A stretch of DNA of 64,000 nt. It comes from Pararhodobacter sp. (GTDB taxonomy: Bacteria; Pseudomonadota; Alphaproteobacteria; Rhodobacterales; Rhodobacteraceae). The position numbers and the translations under genes were made by a program. Below, piece by piece: positions 48,915 through 57,423 of this stretch. The notes below the pieces were generated by a model. That model did not search any database and was not told the DNA's origin. It was given only the letters and a program-made list of their open reading frames with translations. Position 1 is the stretch's first letter, and each line of letters starts with the position of its first letter. The DNA is taken from assembly GCF_034676545.1 (NCBI RefSeq), contig NZ_JAUCBZ010000015.1, forward strand, positions 2,015,001 to 2,079,000. Direction: 5' to 3'.

Positions 48915-49700
48915 TCAATCGTCCAGAATGGCCACGGCCCGGATATAGCCCGCCGAGGCCCCCTTGATCTTGAACGGAAAACACGAGATGCGGAACCCGG
49001 TGGCGGGCAGTTGATCAAGGTTGGCCAGTTTTTCCATGTGCGAATAGCCGATCTCCATGCTGGCGCGGTGGCCCTCCCAGATGATCGAGGCGTCTTTGTC
49101 GCGGATATAGCGGTCGCGGGTGAAGGAAAACGGCGCGTCCCAGGACCAGCCGTCCGTGCCGGTCACCCGCACCCCGCGTTCCAGCAGATACAGCGTCGCG
49201 GCTTTGCCCATGCCACAGCCCTTGTCGAGATAATCGGGCTGGCCGTATGCCGCCCCCGCCGAGGTGTTGATCACCACGATTTCCAAGGGGCTGAGGGTAT
49301 GGCCGATGCGCGCCAGTTCCGCCTCGACATCCTCGGGCGTCACCAGATAACCGTCGGCGAAATGGCGGAAATCCAGCTTCACGCCGGGCTGAAAGCACCA
49401 TTCCAGCGGCACCTGATCAATGGTCAAGGCCGGGCGACCACCGGGCACCAAGCCGCGGTCCATCGTCGAATGATGGTGATAGGGCGCGTCCAGATGGGTG
49501 CCGTTATGCGTCGACAGGGTCACGGTTTCCACCGCCCAGCCCTCGCCACCCGGCAATTCATCGGCGGTCATGCCGGGGAAAAAGCTGGTCATCTGCGCCG
49601 GCGTCTGGCGGTGGTTCATATAGGCAATCTGCGGCTCCATCCCCGGAGGGTCCGAGGCAATGCCGGTTTCCAGCGCGACGGAGAGGTCGATCAATCTCAT
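48915..49700 (-). CDS. cyclase family protein (metal-dependent amidohydrolase/kynurenine formamidase-like)
   Basis: This 261-residue protein has the family metal-binding motif STHNGTHLDAPYHHHST near residue 80 and YLDKGCGMGKAATLYLLERGVRVTGTDGWSWD. It belongs to PF04199, which includes kynurenine formamidase KynB and isatin hydrolase. EMHRASMEIGYSHMEKLANL near the C-terminus resembles the isatin hydrolase subgroup more than KynB. It follows the TRAP operon by 12 bases and is presumably transcribed with it, acting on the imported acid or its product. Confidence 0.88.
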   Translation of the reverse strand: MRLIDLSVALETGIASDPPGMEPQIAYMNHRQTPAQMTSFFPGMTADELPGGEGWAVETVTLSTHNGTHLDAPYHHHSTMDRGLVPGGRPALTIDQVPLEWCFQPGVKLDFRHFADGYLVTPEDVEAELARIGHTLSPLEIVVINTSAGAAYGQPDYLDKGCGMGKAATLYLLERGVRVTGTDGWSWDAPFSFTRDRYIRDKDASIIWEGHRASMEIGYSHMEKLANLDQLPATGFRISCFPFKIKGASAGYIRAVAILDD

Positions 49701-49712
49701 GGGCAGGGTTCC

Positions 49713-51026
49713 TTATAGCAGGGCGGTGGCAATGGGTGGAAAGGCGATGATCAGCATCAGCACGAGGGCCATGATCGCCGCAAAGGGCAGCGCGCCTTTG
49801 AACACATCGCCCAAGGGGATGCCGGGATCATCGAGCGCGCCTTTGATCACATAGACCGACAGGCCAAGCGGCGGCGTCAGCAAGCCGATCTCGACGGCCA
49901 GCACCGTGACGATGCCGAACCAGATCAAGTCGATGTGCAGGGCGGTGGCGATGGGCAGCACGAGGGGCAGGGTGATCAGCATGATCGACGAGCTGTCCAG
50001 GATCGTGCCCAGCAGCACCAAGATCAGGCAATAGAGCAGTACGAACCCGGTGACGCCAAGCTCTTGGGCAATCGCCCATTCGGTGACGAAGGCGGGCAGG
50101 CCGGACAGCGCGAGGAAGCGCGAATACATCGTCGCGGCGATGATCAGAAAGCAGATCGCGGCGGTGATATGCCCGGTTTCCAGCGTCACCTGCCACAGGA
50201 TGCGCGGCGTGATGCGGCGTTTGAGCGTGGCGATGATGATGGCGCCGAGGGCACCAATGGCCCCGGCCTCGGTGGGGGTGAAGATGCCGCCATAGATGCC
50301 GCCCAGAACCAGTGCGATGAGGGCGGCGATTGGGGCCAGTTTGCTGGCCGTGTCGCGGGCCAGAGATCCTTCATAGGCCATCGGCGCAGCGGGTTTTGGC
50401 GTGCCGGTGAAGCCCGGTGCGATGCGCATCATCACCGCAATGCCGACGCAAAACGCCAACGCCAGCACGACGCCGGGACCGATACCGGCGACGAACAAAT
50501 GCCCGACCGATTGCTCGGCCAGGATGCCATAGAGGATCAACAGCAGGCTGGGCGGGATCAACATGCCCAGCACCGACGACCCGGCGACAACGCCCGTGGC
50601 AAAGCGTGCGGTATGGCCGATGCGCATCATTTCCGGCACCGCGACCTTGGCGAACACCGCCGCCGAGGCGATGGAAATCCCGGTGATCGCCGCGAAAACC
50701 GCATTCGCGCCAACGGTGGCCATGCCCAAGCCGCCCTTGAGCCGCCCCAGCGCGCGGTTCGCCACGTCAAACGTGTCGCGGCCGATATCGGCGCGGCTGA
50801 CCACGAGGCCCATCAGCACGAACAGCGGCACGACGCCGAACAGATAGCTGGAAATGCTTTCGCGCGTGGCCAGGGACAACAGGCGGGCGGCATAGGTCGG
50901 GTTGTCGCGCAGCGCCCAGACGCCGACGAAACTGACCAGCGCCAGCGCAATGGCGACATGCATGCCCAGCCAGATCAGGCCCAGAATGCCGACCAGCGAC
51001 CACAGGCCGATCTCGACCCCGGTCAT
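49713..51026 (-). CDS. TRAP transporter large permease (DctM)
   Basis: This 437-residue protein has about 12 helices and the DctM signatures: GLVVSRADIGRDTFDVANRALGRLKGGLGMAT, GSSVLGMLIPPSLLLILYGI and LGTILDSSSIMLITLPLVLPIA. It overlaps the small permease by 4 bases. It forms the sodium-driven translocation channel with DctQ. Confidence 0.95.
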   Translation of the reverse strand: MTGVEIGLWSLVGILGLIWLGMHVAIALALVSFVGVWALRDNPTYAARLLSLATRESISSYLFGVVPLFVLMGLVVSRADIGRDTFDVANRALGRLKGGLGMATVGANAVFAAITGISIASAAVFAKVAVPEMMRIGHTARFATGVVAGSSVLGMLIPPSLLLILYGILAEQSVGHLFVAGIGPGVVLALAFCVGIAVMMRIAPGFTGTPKPAAPMAYEGSLARDTASKLAPIAALIALVLGGIYGGIFTPTEAGAIGALGAIIIATLKRRITPRILWQVTLETGHITAAICFLIIAATMYSRFLALSGLPAFVTEWAIAQELGVTGFVLLYCLILVLLGTILDSSSIMLITLPLVLPIATALHIDLIWFGIVTVLAVEIGLLTPPLGLSVYVIKGALDDPGIPLGDVFKGALPFAAIMALVLMLIIAFPPIATALL

Positions 51027-51574
51027 GGCGCACCCCGGATCGCGCGGATCGCCAGGGCCAGAGCGCGGGTGACGAACACCAGAAACATCAACCCCGCGCC
51101 CAGCAAGACGATGCCATGCACCGGCCAGATGGGGGCGAGGAACTGGCCGACGGTGCCGATCATTTCGCTGCGGCCATAACTGCGCAGGAATTGCGGGTAA
51201 AAGGCTGAAACGAGGATCGCCAGCAGCGTCGCGCCCGCCAGATGCAAAAGCGCATCGAACCCCTCGGCCAGTCGCGGGTTGTTGCGATGAATAGCGCCGA
51301 TCAGCGCGTCCGAGCGGGTCAGTTTCCCCTCGGCCAAGGTGTTGGAGATTTGCAGGAAGACAATGGCAAGGATCGACATGGCGACCATTTCCGGGACACC
51401 GGCAATCGGCGTGCCAAAAAAGAACCGACCCGTGACATCCACCGAGATCAACACCATGATCCCAAGGATCAGCAGCGTGCCGACCACCGACAACAGCGCC
51501 GTGATGCGGGTCAAAAACCGCGCCAGAAGGTCAAAGGGTTTCAGGCCGGTGGGCAGGTCTTGGATCGCGGACAT
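51023..51574 (-). CDS. TRAP transporter small permease (DctQ)
   Basis: This 183-residue protein has four helices and the DctQ layout (LLILGIMVLISVDVTGRFFFG; MVAMSILAIVFLQISNTLAEG; and the C-terminal helix GIVLLGAGLMFLVFVTRAL). The start at MSAIQDLPTG is chosen because GGAGG lies five bases before it. It is coupled to dctM downstream. Confidence 0.92.
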   Translation of the reverse strand: MSAIQDLPTGLKPFDLLARFLTRITALLSVVGTLLILGIMVLISVDVTGRFFFGTPIAGVPEMVAMSILAIVFLQISNTLAEGKLTRSDALIGAIHRNNPRLAEGFDALLHLAGATLLAILVSAFYPQFLRSYGRSEMIGTVGQFLAPIWPVHGIVLLGAGLMFLVFVTRALALAIRAIRGAP

Positions 51575-51628
51575 CAGGTCCTCCGGATGGCTGGGGGCGC
51601 GGATCGTCACGCCCCCAGACGGCTCAGA

Positions 51629-52696
51629 TCAGCGGATCGACCAGTCGCGGCCAAGGCTGGCCCCGGCCTCGGTCACGGCGGCGACATAGGCGTTCAGCAC
51701 CTCGGTTCCCGGCAGACCCATGCCGTCAGCGCTCGCCGCCCAGGTGCCGGCGATATCGGGCAGGGCTGCGGCCCAGCGGGCGCGCTCGTCTGGCGCCAGA
51801 ACGTGCAGATTGGCCGGATCGGGCGCAATCGCCGCCATCGCCGCGGTTACCCGCGCGGTTTGCTCGGCCAGATAGGCCACGGTATAGGCCGCGGCCCCCG
51901 TCCGCAGGGCGTTCTGCACGACTTCGGGCTGCTCGGCCAGCCATGTGGCATTGGCAACCAGCGTGCCCGCATATTGCGCGCCAAAGTCGGTGACGGTGAC
52001 ATAGGGGGCGACCTCTTGCAGACGGGCGGGGGCGGCGGCGGTCGGGAAGACGATGACGCCCTCGAACACCCCGGTCTGGATGTCGTTGTAATAGGTCGTC
52101 AGGTTCCCCGCGACGCCCACCGCCCCGGTGCCCTCAAGCCAGTTGACCGCAGGCCCCGGCGCGCCAATCCGGCGGCCGGCCAGATCGTCAATCGAACTCA
52201 CCGGGAAATTGGTCATCAGCAGATAATTGTCCAGCGCAAAGCCGCCGCCCAGGTATTCGGCGTCATAGGCGTGCCAGCTTTCGATCATGCCGGGGATGGT
52301 GTTGTGCAGGTTGTCCATGACCTCCATCACCATCTGCGGGTCCGAGGGGCCAAACGGGGTGTTGTAGGTGACGTTCTGCAAGGGCAGTTTGTTGGGCAGG
52401 AACACGGTCGGGATCGCGGCGACTTCGGCCAACTGGTCCTCGATCGCGTCCAATTCGCCGCCAACCGCTGCCAGACTGCCGCCGTAGGCTTCGGTCCAGT
52501 TGATCGCATAGCCAGACCCCTCAAGGGCCGCGTTCACGGAGGGAATAAAGGTTTCCGTCAGGTGCTTGACCCACAAGAAGATCGGCGGGTGGCCATTGAC
52601 GACAGTGATGTCGATGGTTTCCTGGGCGGTGGCGGGCAGGGCAAGGCAGGTTGCCAGCGCCGTCCCGGCCAAAAGGCTGCGTAGGGATTTGGTCAT
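51629..52696 (-). CDS. TRAP transporter substrate-binding protein (DctP)
   Basis: This 355-residue periplasmic protein starts at MTKSLRSLL with GGAGGAG upstream and a signal peptide cleaved after ATAQ. The DctP fold shows VNGHPPIFLWVKHLTETF, MVMEVMDNLHNTIPGM and the ligand-anion Arg region AGRRIGAPGPAVNWLEG. It is the first gene of the TRAP operon and lies 69 bases from the tetR stop, so it is probably the target of that regulator. The ligand is likely an organic acid; the cyclase and lactonase suggest a cyclic or aromatic one. Confidence 0.92.
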   Translation of the reverse strand: MTKSLRSLLAGTALATCLALPATAQETIDITVVNGHPPIFLWVKHLTETFIPSVNAALEGSGYAINWTEAYGGSLAAVGGELDAIEDQLAEVAAIPTVFLPNKLPLQNVTYNTPFGPSDPQMVMEVMDNLHNTIPGMIESWHAYDAEYLGGGFALDNYLLMTNFPVSSIDDLAGRRIGAPGPAVNWLEGTGAVGVAGNLTTYYNDIQTGVFEGVIVFPTAAAPARLQEVAPYVTVTDFGAQYAGTLVANATWLAEQPEVVQNALRTGAAAYTVAYLAEQTARVTAAMAAIAPDPANLHVLAPDERARWAAALPDIAGTWAASADGMGLPGTEVLNAYVAAVTEAGASLGRDWSIR

Positions 52697-52764
52697 GGGT
52701 GGTCTCCTCCACGGGGTTGGATGCGCCGTTGGTTTCTGATGCCCGTTGGCGCAGACGTCCGGTG

Positions 52765-53424
52765 TCAACCGGGCGGTTTGGCAAGCGCGCGAATGCCCGC
52801 TGCAAGAAAGCGCACGGCCTGGCCGATGATCTCCTCCAGATCATCGTCGCGTAGCGCGCCGTCGGAAAGATCCTGGCTGCGGCCGGTCGGGGCCATCAGC
52901 GAGATGCCGATGGCAACCGCGTTCAGGTAGCCGCGCACGGTGTCCTCGGGGCTCAGGCCCGGTACAATGGCGGCGATTTCGGCGATGAACACGCGGGCAA
53001 TGGCGTTGTAATGCGCGCCCGTCAAACGGCGCGAGCGTTCATCCGTGCCCGAGGCCGCGTGGCCCAACAGCCGCGCATAATGCGCCCCGCCGCGCGACGG
53101 GTCCCGGCCAAGCGCGATGGTGGGGCGCAACAAGGCCTCGAGGATGGTTTCCAACGTTACCGCCCCCCGCGCATGAAGCGCGGCAATCCGGGTGCGGCGC
53201 TCGTCGTTGATCGCCCCGGCACGGCGCGCCACGACGGCCTCATAGAGCGCCTCCTTGGAGCCGAAATAATAGTGGATCAGCGCCGCATTTGCCTGTGCCC
53301 GCTCGGCAATGGCGCGGGTCGTGGCACCGTGGAAACCGCTTTCGGCAAACACCACCTCGGCAGCGTCGAGAAAGGCCTCCTGGGCCTCGCCACGTTCCGG
53401 GCGCTGTTCAGCGGGTCGTGCCAT
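52765..53424 (-). CDS. TetR family transcriptional regulator
   Basis: This 219-residue regulator has a TetR N-terminal helix-turn-helix: FLDAAEVVFAESGFHGATTRAIAERAQANAALIHYYFGSKEALYEAVV, in pieces the usual A-x-x-L-F..G..T..IA..A..N...Y.YF..K..L. The C-terminal part (EIIGQAVRFLAAGIRAL) is a TetR_C/CecR-like ligand domain. It lies directly upstream of the TRAP operon on the same strand, with a palindromic operator candidate before its start. Confidence 0.92.
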   Translation of the reverse strand: MARPAEQRPERGEAQEAFLDAAEVVFAESGFHGATTRAIAERAQANAALIHYYFGSKEALYEAVVARRAGAINDERRTRIAALHARGAVTLETILEALLRPTIALGRDPSRGGAHYARLLGHAASGTDERSRRLTGAHYNAIARVFIAEIAAIVPGLSPEDTVRGYLNAVAIGISLMAPTGRSQDLSDGALRDDDLEEIIGQAVRFLAAGIRALAKPPG

Positions 53425-53440
53425 GGTAGACTCCCTCGGG

Positions 53441-53464
53441 ATTTAATTAGTCGCCTGATTAAAT
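53441..53464. promoter_or_regulatory. candidate TetR operator (ATTTAATTAG-N4-CTGATTAAAT)
   Basis: A 10-base inverted repeat with one mismatch around TCGC lies 16 bases before the tetR start. Its size and symmetry suit a TetR dimer and suggest autoregulation plus control of the TRAP operon. A second copy before dctP was not seen. Confidence 0.6.
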
Positions 53465-56104
53465 GTGGACCTGCGACGACTGCTGAGTCAATCCCCTTCG
53501 CAAGCGCCCGCGTGTCAGCGCGCGCCGATCACCGGCGTGATGGTCAACGTCTGCCCCCCCCAGCGCCCGCATCGCCCGCGTCCGGCAACTCAGCACCAGA
53601 ACCTGCAAATCGGCCGATTGCGCGTGAAGCGCGGTGAACATCTGTTCGATGCGGTCGTCGTCGGTGTAGACCAGCGCATCGTCGAGGATCACCGGCGCGT
53701 GCTGGCCCGCCTTGGCCAGAAGCCGCGCGAAGGCCAGCCGCACCAGCAGGGCAATCTGCTCGCGGGTGCCGCCCGAGAGCGTGCCCAGATCCTCGGACTG
53801 GCCGTTGCGCACCAGCGCACTGGGCAGCAGGCTGTCGCCGTCAAACTGCAATTCGGCGTCGGGCCACAAGAAGCGCAGCATCGGCCGCAGCTCGGCCAGC
53901 ACCGGGGCGAAATAGCGGTCGCGGGCCTGCGATTGCGCGGTTTCCAGCGCCGTGATCAATGTCTTTAAGACAGCAACTTCATGGGTTTGCGCCTCGACGT
54001 TGGCTTGCGCTGCGGTCAACTGCAACGCGGTGTCGGCAAGTTCCTCGTCGATTCCGTTGCCCGCGTCGGCGTCGATCAGCGTGTCGAGTTTGGTCAGATC
54101 AATGCGCAGTTGCACGAGATCGGCATCAGCCCGGCGCACGACGTCCTGCGCCCGGTCCAGCGTTGCGCGGCAGGTGGCGAGGTCGGGCGCATCGGCGGCC
54201 AACGTCTGATGCCGGGCTTGTGCGGCGTGATAGGCGGCCTCGGCATCGGTGACGGCGGCGTGCAAGGCGGCGGTCTCGGGCAGGGCGTCGCGCGCGGCTT
54301 GGGCCTCGGCAAGGCGCAGGTTCAGGCTGTCACGCTCGGTCGTTGCTCGCACCAATGCCTCGGTCGTCACATCGCGCTGCGCCCGCGCTTCTTCCAGCGC
54401 AACATCAGCCTCGTCCTGCGCTTGCGTCGCGGCATTGGCGGCGGTTTGCGCGGCTTCGGGGTTTTCTGCGGTGGTTTCGGCCGCAATCGGGGCGAGGCGC
54501 GCGATTTCGGCGCTCAGGGCGTCGATCCCGTCCGGCGCCAGGCGTTTCAGGTCGGCCAGCGTGTCGCGCAAACGGGTTTGCGCCTCGACCCGGGCGCGGG
54601 CGGCGGTGCGGGCGGCCTCGGCCGAGGTCAGGCCGCAGCGGGCCAAGAGGTCATCCAGCTGCGCGCGGGTTTTCGCCAGCGTGCCCTGATCATCGGCACC
54701 GCGCCCCGGATTGATCGTCAGACGCCCGAAGCCGGGCAGAATGACGGTGGTGACCTCGGGCAGGGCGGTTTCTCCGTCCAGCGGTTCGCCGCTGATCGTC
54801 GCGCGCGGGGTTTGTGGGCTGTCATAGGCCAAGGAGATGCGCGGGGCCGCGGCCTTTGCCAGCCCCTCGGCGAGTTGCAACGCGCGGTGCTTTTCGTCAA
54901 TCGCGTGCAGGGTTTCCGCGTCGGGTCCGGTCGCGGCCGCGGCGCGCAGGTCCGGCAGCGTGGCGGCGATGGCCTGCGCTGTACCCAGCGCCTGAACGAG
55001 GTCTGCGTGACGGGCGATCTGTGCCTGACGGGCGGCGGCGCGCAGGGCGGCTGTCAGGCGTGTCTCGCAGTCGCGGCGTGCCTGATGGGCCGCCTGTGCG
55101 CGCGCCGAGGCGGCCTGCAGCGCGGTCGCCGCGGCATCCGCCGCCTGTTTCGCGCGCAGCCCCAGCGCGTTGCAGTCCGCCACCGCCTGCGCCAGTTTCA
55201 CCGAGGCCTCCTCGGCCCGTTGCCGCGCGGTGGCTTGTTGAACCGCCGCCGCGCGCGCCAATTCGGCGCTGCGACGCTGATCCGACGCCGCGCGCAGGGC
55301 CTCGGCATGGCGATCGGCGGCCTCGAACGCCGTCTTGGCCTGGGCCAGACGCGCGGCGCGCTTTTGCGCCTCGACCGGGTCGCTCAGGTCCTTGAAGTCC
55401 CGCCGCTTGCCGCGCCGCTGATCCAGGAGCATCCGCAAATGCGCGGCCTTGGCTGACAGGTCGGTGTGGCGCTTTTCCAGCGTTTCCAGATGTTTGACGG
55501 CGATATCCAAGGGCCCGTTGGCCTTTGGCCCGCGCGAGGTCACCAGCAGATCCAGTTCTTCACGCGCCCGCGACAACGCAAGATCCATGCGTTTGCCGCC
55601 GGTCAGCGCCTCGAATTCCCCGGTCACCGAGGACATCAGGTCGCGTCGCGCGCTGTGGGCGGATTTCTGCTCTTTGGGCGTGCCCTCATCAAGGGCGGTC
55701 AAGCCTTGGCGTACCCACAACAACCCCGCCGGGCCGCCCTCTTCGGCGGGCTGGGTGAGGGCGGCGATGAACGCCTCGGCCTCGTCGCCCTTGGCAATCA
55801 GACGCCCGTCGCGATGCACCTCGGCCAAAGCCCCGCGGCCCCAGCGTTTGTGCAATTGCAACCGCGCGCCGTCGTGCTCGATCTCCAGCGTGATTTCCGG
55901 GTTGCCACCGACACTTGGGCGCAACGACGCGATTTTAATGGACCGGTGCGGGATGAAAAACACCGCCTGAATCGCATCGAACAGCGTTGATTTCCCCAAT
56001 TCATTGGCCGCCGACAACACGTTCAACCCATCCGCGATCCCTGCCACTTGCACGGGGCTGGTGAATTGGCGCACGTCGCTGAGGGTGATGGCGCGCAGCT
56101 TCAT
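53459..56104 (-). CDS. YhaN-like AAA ATPase (SbcC/Rad50 type), 3' end frameshifted
   Basis: This 881-codon frame encodes an SMC-like ATPase: Walker A variant AANELGKSTLFDAI near residue 36, FIPHRSIKIASLRPSVGG, a long Ala/Gln/Arg coiled coil, signature GTLSGGTREQIALLVRLAFARLL and Walker B APVILDDALVYTDDDR. The last 40 codons are out of phase. With seven instead of eight Gs in the run complementary to 53554-53561, the end reads RALGGQTLTITPVIGAR and stops at 53515, a proper C-terminus. The gene overlaps the nuclease gene by 4 bases, so the pair forms an SbcCD-like complex, probably for DNA end processing. Confidence 0.88.
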   Translation of the reverse strand: MKLRAITLSDVRQFTSPVQVAGIADGLNVLSAANELGKSTLFDAIQAVFFIPHRSIKIASLRPSVGGNPEITLEIEHDGARLQLHKRWGRGALAEVHRDGRLIAKGDEAEAFIAALTQPAEEGGPAGLLWVRQGLTALDEGTPKEQKSAHSARRDLMSSVTGEFEALTGGKRMDLALSRAREELDLLVTSRGPKANGPLDIAVKHLETLEKRHTDLSAKAAHLRMLLDQRRGKRRDFKDLSDPVEAQKRAARLAQAKTAFEAADRHAEALRAASDQRRSAELARAAAVQQATARQRAEEASVKLAQAVADCNALGLRAKQAADAAATALQAASARAQAAHQARRDCETRLTAALRAAARQAQIARHADLVQALGTAQAIAATLPDLRAAAATGPDAETLHAIDEKHRALQLAEGLAKAAAPRISLAYDSPQTPRATISGEPLDGETALPEVTTVILPGFGRLTINPGRGADDQGTLAKTRAQLDDLLARCGLTSAEAARTAARARVEAQTRLRDTLADLKRLAPDGIDALSAEIARLAPIAAETTAENPEAAQTAANAATQAQDEADVALEEARAQRDVTTEALVRATTERDSLNLRLAEAQAARDALPETAALHAAVTDAEAAYHAAQARHQTLAADAPDLATCRATLDRAQDVVRRADADLVQLRIDLTKLDTLIDADAGNGIDEELADTALQLTAAQANVEAQTHEVAVLKTLITALETAQSQARDRYFAPVLAELRPMLRFLWPDAELQFDGDSLLPSALVRNGQSEDLGTLSGGTREQIALLVRLAFARLLAKAGQHAPVILDDALVYTDDDRIEQMFTALHAQSADLQVLVLSCRTRAMRALGGADVDHHAGDRRALTRGRLRRGLTQQSSQVHI

Positions 56105-57234
56105 GCGTCGTCCCGCAGATAGGAAAACAGCCGGTTCACGGCCCCGGCGGCGATGCGGCGCTCGGTCTCGCTGCGTGCCGGGTCTTGGGTTTGCTGCGCC
56201 AAGTCTTCAGCCGCGAGGCGCAGCGCGCCGCCGTGGTCCAGCGCCTCCAGATCATGGGCCGAGATTTCCGTCCCCAGAGCCTGTGTTTCGAGCTGGAAAC
56301 AGGCGAAGTCCGGGGCCAAGGCCTGCGCCGTGTCCTGAAGGGTGAGCCGGTCCGCCAAAGTCGTGCGCCCGGTTGCGCGCACCCGCAGCAAATGGTCGCG
56401 CCGCACGGCGCTTTGCACCGGGACAAGCTGGCGCAAAGCCGGGCCGGGGTCTTGGCCCGGCACCAGCGGCATCGGCATCTCGGCCCAATGGAATTGACCG
56501 GTTTCAACCCGGTCCAAGTGCGGCGGCGCGCCTTTTTGCACGGTCACCGCAAGGCACGCGCCGCGCCCGGTGTGGCGAAAGCTGTCAGCCTCGGGCGTGC
56601 CGGCATAGGCGGTGCGCGATCCGCGACTCATCTGCCCGTGCCAATCGCCCAGCGCCAGATAATCAAGCCCCGCCGTGGCGGCGCGATCCTGTGCGATCAC
56701 CTCGTCGGCGTTGCCGCCCTCCTCGGAGAAATCCTGCACCGGACCATGCGCCAAGCCGATGCGCAAGGCGCCTTCGGGGGTCGCGGCCTCGGTCATCCAA
56801 TCGGTCAGATCGCGCCCCGGTCGGCGCCGTGGCAGCGGTGCGGGCAACAGCATGACACCGGGTTGCAGTTCGATCACCGCGGGCGTGGTGATCACCCGCA
56901 CATTGCCCGAGGCCTGTGCGATCACCCGCGACCACAGGCTCTCGGCGGCCAGACTGTCGTGATTGCCGGGCAGCATCCACCAGCGCAGATCCTCGGCGGC
57001 GGCCATCGCGGCCAAGGCCTGCGACCAGATCTTGTCGGTCGGGGTTTCGGTGTCAAAGGTATCGCCCGCCAGAAACACATCGCGCGCGCCATGGCTGCGG
57101 GCGGCGGCGGCCAGACGGTTGAGGATCTGGTGGCGCGCCTCCATCAGCCGCCCGCGCACATCCTCGGGCAGGTTGCCGAACCGGCGGCCAAGATGAAGAT
57201 CAGCGCTGTGAAGGCATCGGAACGGGTGTGTCAT
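56101..57234 (-). CDS. YhaO-like metallophosphoesterase (SbcD/Mre11 type nuclease)
   Basis: This 377-residue phosphoesterase has all metal motifs: SADLHLGRRF (D-x-H), LAGDTFD (GD), LPGNHDSLA (GNHD), GLAHGPVQ and LALGDWHG (GDxH). The capping and C-terminal dimer regions follow (about residues 230-377). It begins the yhaO-yhaN unit and is divergent from nagA. Such pairs resemble SbcD-SbcC and B. subtilis YhaO-YhaN, but their exact DNA substrates are not known. Confidence 0.9.
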   Translation of the reverse strand: MTHPFRCLHSADLHLGRRFGNLPEDVRGRLMEARHQILNRLAAAARSHGARDVFLAGDTFDTETPTDKIWSQALAAMAAAEDLRWWMLPGNHDSLAAESLWSRVIAQASGNVRVITTPAVIELQPGVMLLPAPLPRRRPGRDLTDWMTEAATPEGALRIGLAHGPVQDFSEEGGNADEVIAQDRAATAGLDYLALGDWHGQMSRGSRTAYAGTPEADSFRHTGRGACLAVTVQKGAPPHLDRVETGQFHWAEMPMPLVPGQDPGPALRQLVPVQSAVRRDHLLRVRATGRTTLADRLTLQDTAQALAPDFACFQLETQALGTEISAHDLEALDHGGALRLAAEDLAQQTQDPARSETERRIAAGAVNRLFSYLRDDA

Positions 57235-57423
57235 GGTGTGGCGACCGTGCGGGAAAACGCGGCGCGCGGCAAGGGGTTACGCGCAGGGAACGGTCCTGCG
57301 TCCGGTGTTTGCGGGGCGCGATGCCGGGCCGATGCGGGAAGCGGGGTGACGCGGCGCGCGCGATATGATTACGTCGCGCTGGCACCTGTAAAGGGCGAGA
57401 CGGTGGGGGTTCGGAGAGCGGAT

